From positions 1 through 38,071 of the forward strand of contig DIRE01000061.1 of NCBI GenBank assembly GCA_002426575.1: a stretch of 38,071 bases of DNA, in the 5' to 3' direction. Shown here piece by piece: positions 1-7,627 of this stretch (position 1 is the stretch's first letter; each line of letters begins with the position of its first letter). The notes below the pieces were generated by a model, which had not been told where the DNA came from, did no database searches, and saw only the letters and a program-made list of their open reading frames with translations. The DNA comes from Clostridiaceae bacterium UBA5444. Its GTDB lineage: Bacteria > Bacillota > Clostridia > Clostridiales > Oxobacteraceae. The translations under genes were made by a program, and so were the position numbers.

Positions 1-114
1 TCCGCCAATTCTTACGAGGTTTTCATCTACCACTGTAACATCAACTTTAGTGGCAGAGTTTATGCCCTCCGCCAAGTCCTGGATTTTATCTTGAATTAAT
101 CTCAAATATGACAT
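1..114 (-). CDS. Partial N-terminus of a probable sigma-54-dependent (PrdR/GrdR-like) transcriptional regulator
   Basis: An open frame runs from an ATG at 112-114 off the left edge of the window, giving 38 residues. It starts MSYLRLIQDKIQ and contains VDVTVVDENLVRIGG. A GGGGTGAT ribosome binding site lies about 6 nt upstream. From memory, the 'VDVxxVDENLxRI' pattern resembles the N-terminal sensory domain of clostridial sigma-54-interacting regulators of amino-acid or reductase operons. The AAA+ and HTH domains that would prove this lie outside the window. It is divergent from the FAD-dependent oxidoreductase at 407, so it could regulate that gene. I saw no clear -24/-12 promoter in the shared intergenic region. 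The coding call is fairly safe; the family call is tentative. Confidence 0.5.
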   Translation of the reverse strand, partial: MSYLRLIQDKIQDLAEGINSATKVDVTVVDENLVRIGG

Positions 115-175
115 GAAATCACCCCAAAAAAGATCGTATTTTATATAAACCTATAATATTATTCTATCATAAATG

Positions 176-231
176 AAGTAGGAAGTAAGAGGTAAGATGT
201 AAGAGTTAAGAGGTAATAGGTAAGAAGTAAT
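176..231. repeat. Eight tandem degenerate heptamers (consensus AGGTAAG)
   Basis: Eight consecutive 7-nt units fill 176-231 without a gap: AAGTAGG, AAGTAAG, AGGTAAG, ATGTAAG, AGTTAAG, AGGTAAT, AGGTAAG, AAGTAAT. They lie between the left-edge regulator and the FAD oxidoreductase. The G-rich stretch 235-268 that follows is of similar composition but loses the 7-nt period. No open frame covers the tract. Its function is unknown; strand-slippage expansion is the simplest origin. Confidence 0.8.
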
Positions 232-406
232 ATTTGGTGGTGGAAGGTGGGTTTAGGTTGTATAAAAGGTGAGTTTATTGGGGTTTAGAAAAATCAGTTG
301 AGAAGTATGATTAAATATGGTAGAAATTATGATAAAATAGCTATTATGTTATTATTTAATATGGAAAAGTAAAGTACTAAATTATGTATAAAAGGAGCAT
401 TCCGTA

Positions 407-1783
407 ATGAATTTTATAGTTGAAAAGGAAAAAAGGACAAAGGTTATTGATAATGTAGAGGTTCTTGTTGCAGGAGGTGGGACGGCAGGGGCCATAGCAG
501 CCATAGCAGCGGCAAGGCGTGGATTTAAGGTTATGATAGTAGAACAGTTTTCATCCCTTGGAGGAAGTGCAACAGAGGGACTTGTAACACCACTTATGAA
601 TACAAATATAGAGGGGAACCCAATGTGCTCTTCGATTAGTGATGAAATAAATAATAGAATAATAGGGTTAGGCTTTGCCGCTGAAGATGATTCAAATAAT
701 AAAGGCCATTTTGATCCATTGATGCTTAAACTGGTTCTTGAGGAGATGGCTGCAGAAGCTGGAGTTAAAATTTTATACTATACTTATATTTGCGATGTAT
801 ATAAAGAAGATGACAAGATTGCTGGTGTTATTATTGAAAATAAGGGGGGAAGATCAGCAATATTAGCATCTAGAGTAATAGACTGTACGGGGGATGCAGA
901 TGTAGCATATCTATGCAAAGTCCCTATGGAAAGCGGACAGATAGATACAGGCAAAAACCAGCCAATGTCAGTAAGATATATGATGTCAGGCATAGATATA
1001 AAGAAGTTTTCTGAGTTTATAAAAGAGGTCGGGGGATGTGATCTATATAATCCGCCATTTTTTCATACGGCAATGGTATGGGGAAGGAATTGGCAATTAG
1101 AGTCTGTATTTAAAAAGGCATTAGAAAATGGGGATATAACTTATGAGGACGGCCTATACTGGCAGGTTTTTGGGGTGCCAGGAAGATGCGACTCATTAGC
1201 TTTCAACTGCCCTGAGATTTTTGAAGGGGTAGACGGGACAAATCCAGAGGATTTAACCAATGCGCAAAGCTATGCAAAAAAGGCCATAATGCGTCATATA
1301 AAATTTTATAAAAAATATTTTAAAGGGTTTGAGAAAAGCTATGTTACAGATATTGCTACCCAAGTTGGCGTAAGGGAGTCAAGAAGAATAAAAGGGCTTT
1401 ATTACCTTACAGATGAAGATATATTTCTAAATAGGAAATTTCCTGATTATATAGCTAAATCAAATTATCCTGTTGATGTTCATGGGTACGAATTGCTTAA
1501 TAAATATATGGATATGGATGGTAAGGACGATGTGCCTTATTATGAAATACCATATAGGTGCCTTGTACCATTAGGTATAAAAAATCTTATAGTTGCAGGA
1601 AGATCTATTTCCGCATCATTTACTGCTGAGTCCTCACTTAGGATACAACCAACAGTAAGGGCCATGGGAGAAGCAGCCGGAATTGCTGCTGCAGTATCTA
1701 TTGAGGAAAATAAGGACTTTAATGAAATAAATGGGCAATATATACATGAAGAAATGATAAAAAACGGTGCAAACTTTGGTTAG
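407..1783 (+). CDS. FAD-dependent oxidoreductase (FAD_oxidored / PF12831-like)
   Basis: This 458-aa soluble flavoprotein starts at an ATG preceded by AAAGGAG. A Rossmann dinucleotide-binding motif is visible as GGGTAG at residues 23-28, with a ribose-binding acidic residue at E46 (VMIVEQ). SLGGSATEG follows, and a C-terminal FAD-binding block (IVAGRSISASFTAES) near residues 395-410 ends in GEAAGIAAA. This arrangement is typical of the FAD_oxidored family, found in anaerobes as putative dehydrogenases or reductases of unknown substrate. There is no signal peptide or membrane segment. The gene stands alone, with a terminator at 1831-1870. The divergent upstream gene may be its regulator. The substrate cannot be deduced. 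Confidence 0.85.
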   Translation: MNFIVEKEKRTKVIDNVEVLVAGGGTAGAIAAIAAARRGFKVMIVEQFSSLGGSATEGLVTPLMNTNIEGNPMCSSISDEINNRIIGLGFAAEDDSNNKGHFDPLMLKLVLEEMAAEAGVKILYYTYICDVYKEDDKIAGVIIENKGGRSAILASRVIDCTGDADVAYLCKVPMESGQIDTGKNQPMSVRYMMSGIDIKKFSEFIKEVGGCDLYNPPFFHTAMVWGRNWQLESVFKKALENGDITYEDGLYWQVFGVPGRCDSLAFNCPEIFEGVDGTNPEDLTNAQSYAKKAIMRHIKFYKKYFKGFEKSYVTDIATQVGVRESRRIKGLYYLTDEDIFLNRKFPDYIAKSNYPVDVHGYELLNKYMDMDGKDDVPYYEIPYRCLVPLGIKNLIVAGRSISASFTAESSLRIQPTVRAMGEAAGIAAAVSIEENKDFNEINGQYIHEEMIKNGANFG

Positions 1784-1830
1784 ATGGCATATTCTGCAAT
1801 GAATATGTATATTAAAGCGCTAAGTATTAA

Positions 1831-1870
1831 AGACTATAATTGAGTTATTTAATTATAGCCTTTTTATTTT
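1831..1870 (+). terminator. Rho-independent terminator after the FAD oxidoreductase
   Basis: The stem CTATAATT (1834-1841) pairs with AATTATAG (1851-1858) around a 9-nt loop and is followed by TTTTTATTTT. A second small hairpin, AAGCG/CGCTT (1872-1876/1882-1886) followed by TTATTTT, may back it up. Confidence 0.75.
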
Positions 1871-2125
1871 GAAGCGTTTTTCGCTTTATTTTCGTTAAAT
1901 ATTTGATTTTAATATGATTTTCTAATAAAATAGATAGGAAGTATTCTAATGTATGGATTATGTGTAACACTAAAAAATTCACTTTGCATAATAAAAGTGT
2001 TATAATTAATCCTAGCGGTAAAGTATATATAAATATTTCTGGAACAAATTTTTAATTATACCGTCATAATAAAAGACTAAACAGTAAATATAGCAAAAAA
2101 TACTATATGCTGTTTTGCTAAATAT
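1871..2125. other. AT-rich intergenic stretch with no gene
   Basis: There is no credible open frame here. Besides the backup hairpin at 1872-1886, an inverted repeat TAACACT/AGTGTTA (1965-1971/1996-2002) ends on TATAAT at 2001-2006. TTCACT sits 17 nt before that TATAAT (1978-1983), so a weak promoter is possible. I see nothing else. Confidence 0.4.
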
Positions 2126-2156
2126 TTGACAACTAGTATTTAGTAAGAAGTATATA
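2126..2156 (+). promoter_or_regulatory. Likely sigma-A promoter of the glycosyltransferase gene
   Basis: A perfect TTGACA -35 (2126-2131) is followed after 19 nt by TATATA (2151-2156). It lies 23 nt before the start codon and after the upstream terminator. The spacing is longer than optimal. Confidence 0.5.
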
Positions 2157-2179
2157 AGTTACGGTAGGAGAAGATAACA

Positions 2180-3433
2180 ATGAAAAAAGCATTTATGATA
2201 CTTGAGGTATTTATAGTGATAATATCTAATTATTATTTTATACTATCACTATTTGGTATGTTCAAGTCTCGGAAAAAGAGGGAACTATCTCAGCCTAAAA
2301 CAAAGTTTGCCGCAATAGTTGCAGCTCATAATGAAGAACAGGTTATAACAGGAATAATTGATAGTCTAAAGCAGGTTGATTATCCAAAAGAACTTCTAGA
2401 TATATACATAGTTGCCGATAATTGTACTGATAGGACTGCTGAAATAGCAAGAGGAATGGGATCAGATATAAATGTGTATGAAAGAAGAGACACTTCTATT
2501 AAGGGTAAGGGTTTTGCATTAAAATGGATGTTCGAGAAAATTTATAAGATGGACAAGGGATATGACGCGGTAGCAGTTTTTGATGCAGATAACTTGGTTT
2601 CTAGCAATTTCTTTAAAGCAGTTAATGATAGGTTCCTAAAGGGGGAAAAGGTAGTACAGGGATATTGCGATAGTAAGAATCCTTATGACACCTGGATTAC
2701 TGGTTCATATGCCATTTCTTACTGGACGGCTAATAGGCTTTTCCAATTAGCAAGACAAAATATTAAATTATCATGTCAGCTAAATGGAACAGGCTTTTGT
2801 GCCGATATAAAGACATTACAGGAGGTTGGATGGGAGGCAAAAAGTCTTACAGAGGATCTTGAATTATCTTGCAAACTAGTATTACATGATTATAGGGTTG
2901 ATTGGTGCTATGATGCTGTTGTTTATGATGAAAAACCCCTAAGCATGACTGATTCTTTGAAACAGAGGAAAAGATGGATGCAAGGTTTTTCAGATATGTT
3001 TAGCAAATACTTCTTTAAGCTAATTAAAAAGAGTATTGCTGAGTTTGATTTTAAAGCCTTTGACTGTGCAATGTATGTTTTTCAGCCTTTTACTGTAATA
3101 TTATTTACATTTGCAACGATACTTGCTTTCTTTATTCCATTAGATAGTGCTACCATTGAATCTGTGGTCAATGTCAACTTTCTAATTATGACAGCCAAAG
3201 TACTTGGTTTACTTCAATTTATTTATTTACCAATTATTTTGATTATGGATAGAAGGGTAAATTTAAAGGTTGCATTATACTTTTTATTGTATCCAATTTA
3301 TTCTGCTACATGGGTACCAGTTACCATAGCCGGAATGATTGATAAGAATAAGAAGGAATGGGATAAGACGACTCATACAAGGAATATTAGTATAAATGAG
3401 ATGAAAGCATCAAATGAAATGAAGGCATCATAA
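2180..3433 (+). CDS. Membrane-bound family 2 glycosyltransferase
   Basis: This 417-aa protein has an N-terminal membrane segment (residues 5-28), a cytosolic GT2 catalytic domain and three predicted C-terminal membrane segments (about 292-325, 340-365, 372-392). Catalytic motifs are in order: the nucleotide-binding start AAHNEE (48-53), DNCTD (80-84), the DAD metal-binding triad (135-137), TED (224-226) and QRKRW (262-266). The last is the Q(Q/R)xRW motif of processive enzymes. The family makes polysaccharide or glycolipid by transfer from nucleotide sugars; the sugar cannot be told. It stands alone between its own promoter and a strong terminator. The C-terminus carries a tandem duplication, NEMKASNEMKAS. 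An AGGAG ribosome binding site supports the ATG. Confidence 0.85.
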   Translation: MKKAFMILEVFIVIISNYYFILSLFGMFKSRKKRELSQPKTKFAAIVAAHNEEQVITGIIDSLKQVDYPKELLDIYIVADNCTDRTAEIARGMGSDINVYERRDTSIKGKGFALKWMFEKIYKMDKGYDAVAVFDADNLVSSNFFKAVNDRFLKGEKVVQGYCDSKNPYDTWITGSYAISYWTANRLFQLARQNIKLSCQLNGTGFCADIKTLQEVGWEAKSLTEDLELSCKLVLHDYRVDWCYDAVVYDEKPLSMTDSLKQRKRWMQGFSDMFSKYFFKLIKKSIAEFDFKAFDCAMYVFQPFTVILFTFATILAFFIPLDSATIESVVNVNFLIMTAKVLGLLQFIYLPIILIMDRRVNLKVALYFLLYPIYSATWVPVTIAGMIDKNKKEWDKTTHTRNISINEMKASNEMKAS

Positions 3434-3470
3434 TAAACGAAATATATGAAAAAATGACATATAATAATAA

Positions 3471-3517
3471 AAAATAGCACTGTAGAATATTATGTTTAAT
3501 TCTATAGTGCTATTTTT
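3471..3517. terminator. Strong terminator after the glycosyltransferase gene
   Basis: AAAATAGCACTGTAGAAT (3471-3488) pairs with 3499-3516 over 18 positions, with a single G-T wobble, around a 10-nt loop. A-rich and T-rich flanks make it functional in either direction. Confidence 0.85.
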
Positions 3518-3630
3518 GTAAAAAAAACATTAAAATTTTAAAAACCATGAAGGATTATATATATTTATGGAGAATAATTAATATGTGTCTTATGGTTAAA
3601 CATGAAAGATTTGTATAATAATAAAATCAA

Positions 3631-3658
3631 TTACTGTTTACTGTTTACTATTTAATTT
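3631..3658. repeat. Short heptamer tract (TTACTGT type)
   Basis: Four 7-nt units, TTACTGT, TTACTGT, TTACTAT and TTAATTT, lie just before the ribosome binding site of the ylmE-like gene. They are AT-rich and too short to be functional on present evidence. Similar 7-nt periodicity occurs at 176-231 and 14344-14371. Confidence 0.55.
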
Positions 3659-3685
3659 ACTTTGCCTTTGGAGGTGAGATGCTTA

Positions 3686-4375
3686 TTGTCAATTGAAGAA
3701 AATATTTTGTTAGTTAATGAAAAAATTAAAGAAGCATGCAAAAGAGCGGGAAGATGCAGTGATGAAGTTAAACTTATTGCTGTTAGCAAAACAGCTAGCC
3801 TAGACAGCATAAATAAGGCTTTAGAATGTGGTATTACAACATTTGGCGAAAATAAGGTACAAGAGCTAGTGGATAAATTCCCATATGTTGATAAAAAGGC
3901 AGAGTGGAATATGATAGGCCATCTACAAACCAATAAAGTAAAATATATAGTTGATAAAGTTTCTATGATTCAATCAGTGGATAGCATAAAATTAGTAAAA
4001 GAGATTGACAAACGTTTTGGTGGCTGCGGAAAGGCAGCAAATGTACTTGTGGAAATAAATATAGGCAGAGAAGAAAGTAAGACTGGAATAGACATTGATG
4101 ATGCAATTGATTTTATTACTAAAGCAAGTGCTTATGAAAATATAAAATTATGTGGGCTTATGACTGTTGCCCCTATTTGTGAAAACCCAGAAATGTCAAG
4201 GCCATACTTCAGAAAAATGAAAGAAAAATTTGATCTAATTAAATCAATGAATATTAAAAACGTAGATATGAAGTATTTATCAATGGGAATGACAGGCGAC
4301 TTTGAGATTGCAATAGAAGAGGGATCTAACATGGTTAGAATAGGAACAGGAATATTTGGGGAAAGAAACTATTAA
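3686..4375 (+). CDS. ylmE: YggS/YlmE family pyridoxal phosphate homeostasis protein
   Basis: This single-domain PLP-binding protein of the alanine-racemase-fold family buffers free PLP and affects amino-acid and keto-acid balance. I place the start at TTG 3686 because GGAGGTGA lies 8-9 nt upstream, giving 229 residues, the usual family length. The upstream TTG at 3662 would put the ribosome binding site inside the gene. Motifs are LIAVSKT with the PLP lysine at K35, FGENKVQE, IGHLQTNK, and the C-terminal phosphate-binding SMGMTGDFEIAIEEGSNMVR. It heads the ylmE-sepF-ylmH-divIVA cell-division group, as in other Firmicutes. Confidence 0.92.
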   Translation: MSIEENILLVNEKIKEACKRAGRCSDEVKLIAVSKTASLDSINKALECGITTFGENKVQELVDKFPYVDKKAEWNMIGHLQTNKVKYIVDKVSMIQSVDSIKLVKEIDKRFGGCGKAANVLVEINIGREESKTGIDIDDAIDFITKASAYENIKLCGLMTVAPICENPEMSRPYFRKMKEKFDLIKSMNIKNVDMKYLSMGMTGDFEIAIEEGSNMVRIGTGIFGERNY

Positions 4376-4393
4376 AAAAAAGGGGGTTTCATA

Positions 4394-4840
4394 ATGGCTA
4401 GCAATCTATTTGACAAAATATTAGATGTTTTTGGAATGGGTGATGACATGGATTATGAAGATGAAAATGAGGAAATGAATACTTTAGAAACAGGTTCAAT
4501 TGAGGTTATTCCCAACAATAGGAAAGGAAAGGTAGTAAGCATAAATCCTAATTCAAATGCTAAAGTTGTTATTGTAGAGCCTTTAGAGTTTGAGGAGATA
4601 ACAACACTTTGCGATTGCTTAAAAAGCAAAAAAATAGTTATTATAAATCTAAAAAGTGTAGATAGCAGATTGGCTCAAAGGTTTGTAGACTTTGCAGGTG
4701 GAGCCGCATATGCATTAGATGGAGAAATTCAAGAGGTATCTCCAGGCGTTTTATTGCTTACACCAGTTAATGTTGATGTTTCTTCAGATTTAAAAGATGA
4801 GCTTTCCAATCGTGGAATATTCTCATGGACAGGAAAATAA
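4394..4840 (+). CDS. sepF: SepF, cell-division protein that tethers FtsZ
   Basis: SepF polymerises at midcell, binds the FtsZ C-terminal tail and the membrane, and aligns Z-ring filaments. The 148-residue product has an N-terminal amphipathic stretch (MASNLFDKILDVFGM) suited to membrane binding and an acidic linker (about 17-33). The conserved SepF/DUF552 core at about 55-140 includes VVIVEPLEFEE and VDSRLAQRFVDFAGGAAYAL. An AAAAAGGGGG ribosome binding site precedes ATG. It begins 18 nt after ylmE and ends 15 nt before ylmH. Confidence 0.93.
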   Translation: MASNLFDKILDVFGMGDDMDYEDENEEMNTLETGSIEVIPNNRKGKVVSINPNSNAKVVIVEPLEFEEITTLCDCLKSKKIVIINLKSVDSRLAQRFVDFAGGAAYALDGEIQEVSPGVLLLTPVNVDVSSDLKDELSNRGIFSWTGK

Positions 4841-4855
4841 TAAACAGGTGATTAT

Positions 4856-5644
4856 TTGGGAAAAAGAGAAAATATACTAGAACATTTAAATGAAAATGAA
4901 AAACTATTTGCAGTAAGAATAATTGATTATGTTGAACAAGTTGAGAAAAGCTGGGGTATAAGGTATACTCAATTTTTAGACCCATCTCAAGTTGTTAAAG
5001 CTGAAAAGATAATTAAGCAATGTGGTAGTAGTATAAACTATTTTGTAACATCAGGGATAGAAGATTGCGAAAGAAATATAATTGTTATATCCCATGATAG
5101 TATTGACGCTCATGGGATAGTTTTGCCTATAGCACCAATACTGCTAGATGGTAATTTTAAGTTTGAGATCCTACACCATAGAGATGTACTAGGTGCTATT
5201 ATGAACCTTGGAATAAAAAGAGAAAAAATGGGGGATATATTCTTTAGTAAAGATAAATGCTACGTAATAGTATACGAAGATATATGTGATTATATTAGCA
5301 TAAACCTTACTAGAATTAAACACGTGCCCATAGATGCAAAAAGGATAGATTTTGATCAGCTGCCGCCTAGGGAAATAAGTACTAAAGAGATGAAGGCAAC
5401 TATTTCTTCACCAAGGCTGGATTCTGTAATAAGCGCAGGATTTGGTGTGTCAAGAAGCAGCATATCTAAAGAAATAAAGAATGGAAATGTAAAAGTAAAC
5501 TACGAAGAAATAAAAACATTGAGTTTTTCGGTAAATGAGGGAGATGTAATTTCATTAAGAGGTAGAGGAAGAATCTCTATTAAAGAAATGGGGGGGCTAA
5601 GTAAAAAGGGAAGGATTAATATAACTATTTTAAAATATATTTAG
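4856..5644 (+). CDS. ylmH: YlmH, S4-domain RNA-binding protein
   Basis: YlmH proteins bind RNA through a C-terminal S4 domain. In B. subtilis YlmH has been tied to rescue of stalled large ribosomal subunits as well as to the division cluster. The 262-residue product starts at TTG, with AGGTGAT 4-5 nt upstream. The S4 domain is seen at about 187-245 (LDSVISAGFGVSRSSISK, then GNVKVNYEEIK and EGDVISLRGRGR). The N-terminal two thirds match the YlmH-type fold by pattern only. The gene ends 16 nt before the divIVA start. The ylmG/yggT gene usually located between sepF and ylmH is absent here. An NFACT/Rqc2 gene, acting in the same rescue pathway, lies about 5 kb away. Confidence 0.88.
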   Translation: MGKRENILEHLNENEKLFAVRIIDYVEQVEKSWGIRYTQFLDPSQVVKAEKIIKQCGSSINYFVTSGIEDCERNIIVISHDSIDAHGIVLPIAPILLDGNFKFEILHHRDVLGAIMNLGIKREKMGDIFFSKDKCYVIVYEDICDYISINLTRIKHVPIDAKRIDFDQLPPREISTKEMKATISSPRLDSVISAGFGVSRSSISKEIKNGNVKVNYEEIKTLSFSVNEGDVISLRGRGRISIKEMGGLSKKGRINITILKYI

Positions 5645-5660
5645 TGTGGAGGTTTTATAT

Positions 5661-6170
5661 ATGGGAATCACCCCAATAGATATAAATAATAAGGAGTTTA
5701 AAAAGGCTTTTAGAGGATATGATATAGATGATGTGGACGACTTTATGGATGAGGTTGTAGAAGATTTTGAGAAGATATATAAGGAAAACTCATCCCTTAG
5801 AGAAAAGATGGCTCTTTTAAATGAAAAGCTTGAACACTATAACAAGATTGAATCAACATTGCAGAATACATTAGTTTTAGCTCAAGGAGCTGCAGATCAA
5901 ACAAAGTCAAATTCACAAAAGGAAGCAGATCTTATAGTTAAAAACGCTAACGATACTGCTCAAAGGATAATTGATCAAGCTCATACTGAGGTTGTAAAAA
6001 TAACGGGAGAATATGAAAAAACTAAACAAGAATTTCAGTTGTTTAAGTCTAGATATAAAGCATTTATTCAAGCACAACTAGATATGTTAACTGATATAGA
6101 TACAGTTGTTGGTGAACCGAAGGCATCACTAGATGATGACGATGATGAAAGTGCTGCAGGCAATGATTAA
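5661..6170 (+). CDS. divIVA: DivIVA-domain division/polarity protein
   Basis: DivIVA senses negatively curved membrane at septa and poles and recruits partners in division and sporulation. I start it at ATG 5661, since GTGGAGG lies just upstream and MGITPIDINNKEF is the canonical N-terminus, giving 169 residues. The lipid-binding head covers residues 1-60 (FRGYDIDDVDDFMDEV). A long coiled coil runs from about 30 to 140, and the tail is acidic (DDDDDESAAGND). A terminator follows at once, so this is probably the end of the ylmE-sepF-ylmH-divIVA operon. Confidence 0.93.
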   Translation: MGITPIDINNKEFKKAFRGYDIDDVDDFMDEVVEDFEKIYKENSSLREKMALLNEKLEHYNKIESTLQNTLVLAQGAADQTKSNSQKEADLIVKNANDTAQRIIDQAHTEVVKITGEYEKTKQEFQLFKSRYKAFIQAQLDMLTDIDTVVGEPKASLDDDDDESAAGND

Positions 6171-6171
6171 T

Positions 6172-6201
6172 AAAAAATCGCTATGTATAGCGGTTTTTTT
6201 A
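6172..6201 (+). terminator. Terminator after divIVA
   Basis: AAAAATCGCTA pairs with TAGCGGTTTTT around a TGTA loop, including one U-G pair, and ends in a run of T (6194-6200). It begins 2 nt after the divIVA stop codon. Confidence 0.85.
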
Positions 6202-6295
6202 TAACAAGTAAGAAAACTGTGGATTTACTATATAATCTTATGATAATTGTTTATAGTATTTAATAAATTGTAAAATATAATTGGAGGTAGCAGCT

Positions 6296-7033
6296 ATGAT
6301 AAGTCTAGGGATCATTGGCGCTATGGATGAAGAGATTAGTTTGATTAAAGATTCTTTAGAAATAGTGGATGAAGTAAATTATGCTAGCATGAACTTTTAT
6401 ATATGTAAATATGTAAACTTTAATGTAGTGCTAGTAAGGTGTGGTATAGGTAAGGTAAATGCAGCAATATGTACGCAGATTTTAATAGATAAATTTAATA
6501 TAGATTATGTTATAAATACTGGGGTTGCAGGTGCTGTCAGCAGAGAACTTGATATAGGGGATGTGGTAATATCAACGGACCTTGTAGAGCATGATTTTGA
6601 TACTTCAAGCCTAGGGGATGAGCTTGGGCAAATTCCAAGAATGGATGTATTCAGCTTTAAAGCAGATGAAGGTCTTATACAACTTGCAGAGGCTGCTGGA
6701 AAAAAAGTAATGAAAGGCAAAAACCAAATTAAGGCTGGCAGAATAGTATCAGGGGATCAGTTTATATCTGGCGAAGATACTATAAAGTGGCTTGAAAAAA
6801 CATTTAATCCATTAGCAGCTGAAATGGAGGGAGCCGCAATTGCACATACATGCCATGTTAATAAAGTACCCTTTGTTGTAATAAGGAGTATATCAGATAG
6901 GGCAGATAAAGGAGCATCGGTTGATTTTACAGAATTTTTACATATAGCATGTAAGACTTCCTTTGATATAATCATGTATATATTAAATAGCATAAAGCAA
7001 GGTGTTGAAATATCCGATAAGGGAAACTTGTAA
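6296..7033 (+). CDS. mtnN: 5'-methylthioadenosine/S-adenosylhomocysteine nucleosidase
   Basis: The enzyme cleaves adenine from MTA and SAH, recycling S-adenosylmethionine by-products. The start is ATG 6296, because TTGGAGG ends about 8 nt before it; the product is 245 residues. The N-terminus MISLGIIGAMDEEI carries the catalytic glutamate E12. The substrate-binding AAEMEGAAIAH and the C-terminal aspartate region IRSISDRADKGASVDF are both present, so all key residues are in place. It forms its own unit between the divIVA terminator and a strong terminator at 7051. TTGTTT-18-TAAAAT (6247-6276) could be its promoter, but it lies very close to the ribosome binding site. Confidence 0.93.
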   Translation: MISLGIIGAMDEEISLIKDSLEIVDEVNYASMNFYICKYVNFNVVLVRCGIGKVNAAICTQILIDKFNIDYVINTGVAGAVSRELDIGDVVISTDLVEHDFDTSSLGDELGQIPRMDVFSFKADEGLIQLAEAAGKKVMKGKNQIKAGRIVSGDQFISGEDTIKWLEKTFNPLAAEMEGAAIAHTCHVNKVPFVVIRSISDRADKGASVDFTEFLHIACKTSFDIIMYILNSIKQGVEISDKGNL

Positions 7034-7050
7034 TATGACTAGGTATAGAG

Positions 7051-7090
7051 AGCTTTTCACATAACAATTATTATGTGAAAAGCTTTTTTA
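7051..7090 (+). terminator. Strong terminator after mtnN
   Basis: A perfect 14-bp stem (7051-7064 with 7071-7084), with the loop CAATTA, is followed by TTTTTTA. Confidence 0.92.
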
Positions 7091-7104
7091 TTGCTATGTT
7101 TAGT

Positions 7105-7250
7105 ACAGTGTTGAATTCAGGGTATGTTGATTTACTGTAGCAGCGACTTAAATGCCTACTTTTGCCAGCTTTACTTATTTAGAGAAAAGTAGGCATTTTG
7201 GAGCGGCGGAAGTCAATCAACATACCCGGTCAAAAAACTAGCAGTTACTT
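7105..7250 (+). repeat. Dispersed palindromic element, copy 1
   Basis: This is a 146-nt element shared with 9805-9954 and 38021-38071. The outer stem pairs GGGTATGTTGATT (7120-7132) with 7215-7227. An imperfect middle section and an asymmetric internal loop (GACTT opposite TGGA) follow. The inner stem AAATGCCTACTTTT (7150-7163) pairs with 7185-7198 across a 21-nt loop. A conserved, unpaired 3' tail (7228-7250) ends AGTTACTT. It lies 68 nt upstream of the DUF5665 gene in the sense direction, after the mtnN terminator. It encodes no protein and carries no T-run, so it is not a terminator. Confidence 0.85.
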
Positions 7251-7318
7251 AAAATATAGCTTTTTTTAATTTATAAAAATATTATTTATGGGTAAATTAT
7301 CTATGGAGGTCTATTTTT

Positions 7319-7612
7319 ATGTCTAGTGAAAATAAACAAATAAGCCTTATGAGGAGAAAAATAAATAATATATCTGATCAGCTTGAAAAGTCAAAGATGT
7401 CGGAATATATAAGCTTTGTTAGTAACCCCCGTAGAATGCTTTTATACAACTTTTTAGGAGGACTTGCAAGAGGATTTGGAATGGCCATAGGTTTTACAAT
7501 ACTTGGGGCCATAGGAGTTTTAATACTGCAAAAGCTTGTAGCCCTAAACCTGCCTATTATAGGCGACTATATAGCTAGAATTGTAAAGATTGTTAAGATA
7601 AAAATAGAATGA
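7319..7612 (+). CDS. Small DUF5665-like membrane protein
   Basis: This 97-residue protein has a charged N-terminal region (1-38, weak coiled coil), the motif NPRRMLLYNFLGGLARGFG (about 37-55), and hydrophobic segments at about 53-75 and 78-86. It looks like the DUF5665 family of small clostridial membrane proteins, which has no known function. GGAGGT lies 9 nt before ATG. The next gene, a yteA-type zinc-finger gene, starts 15 nt downstream, so the two are co-transcribed. The palindromic element at 7105-7250 forms most of its upstream region. Confidence 0.75.
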   Translation: MSSENKQISLMRRKINNISDQLEKSKMSEYISFVSNPRRMLLYNFLGGLARGFGMAIGFTILGAIGVLILQKLVALNLPIIGDYIARIVKIVKIKIE

Positions 7613-7627
7613 ATATGGAGGGAAGCC

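Noticed and set aside
176..231. The heptamer tract as a CRISPR or a coding repeat
   Set aside because: Units are 7 nt with no spacers, and no supported open frame covers it.
7105..7250. The palindromic element as a terminator or as part of a CRISPR array
   Set aside because: No T-run follows the stem, the copies are kilobases apart, and there are no regular spacers or cas genes.
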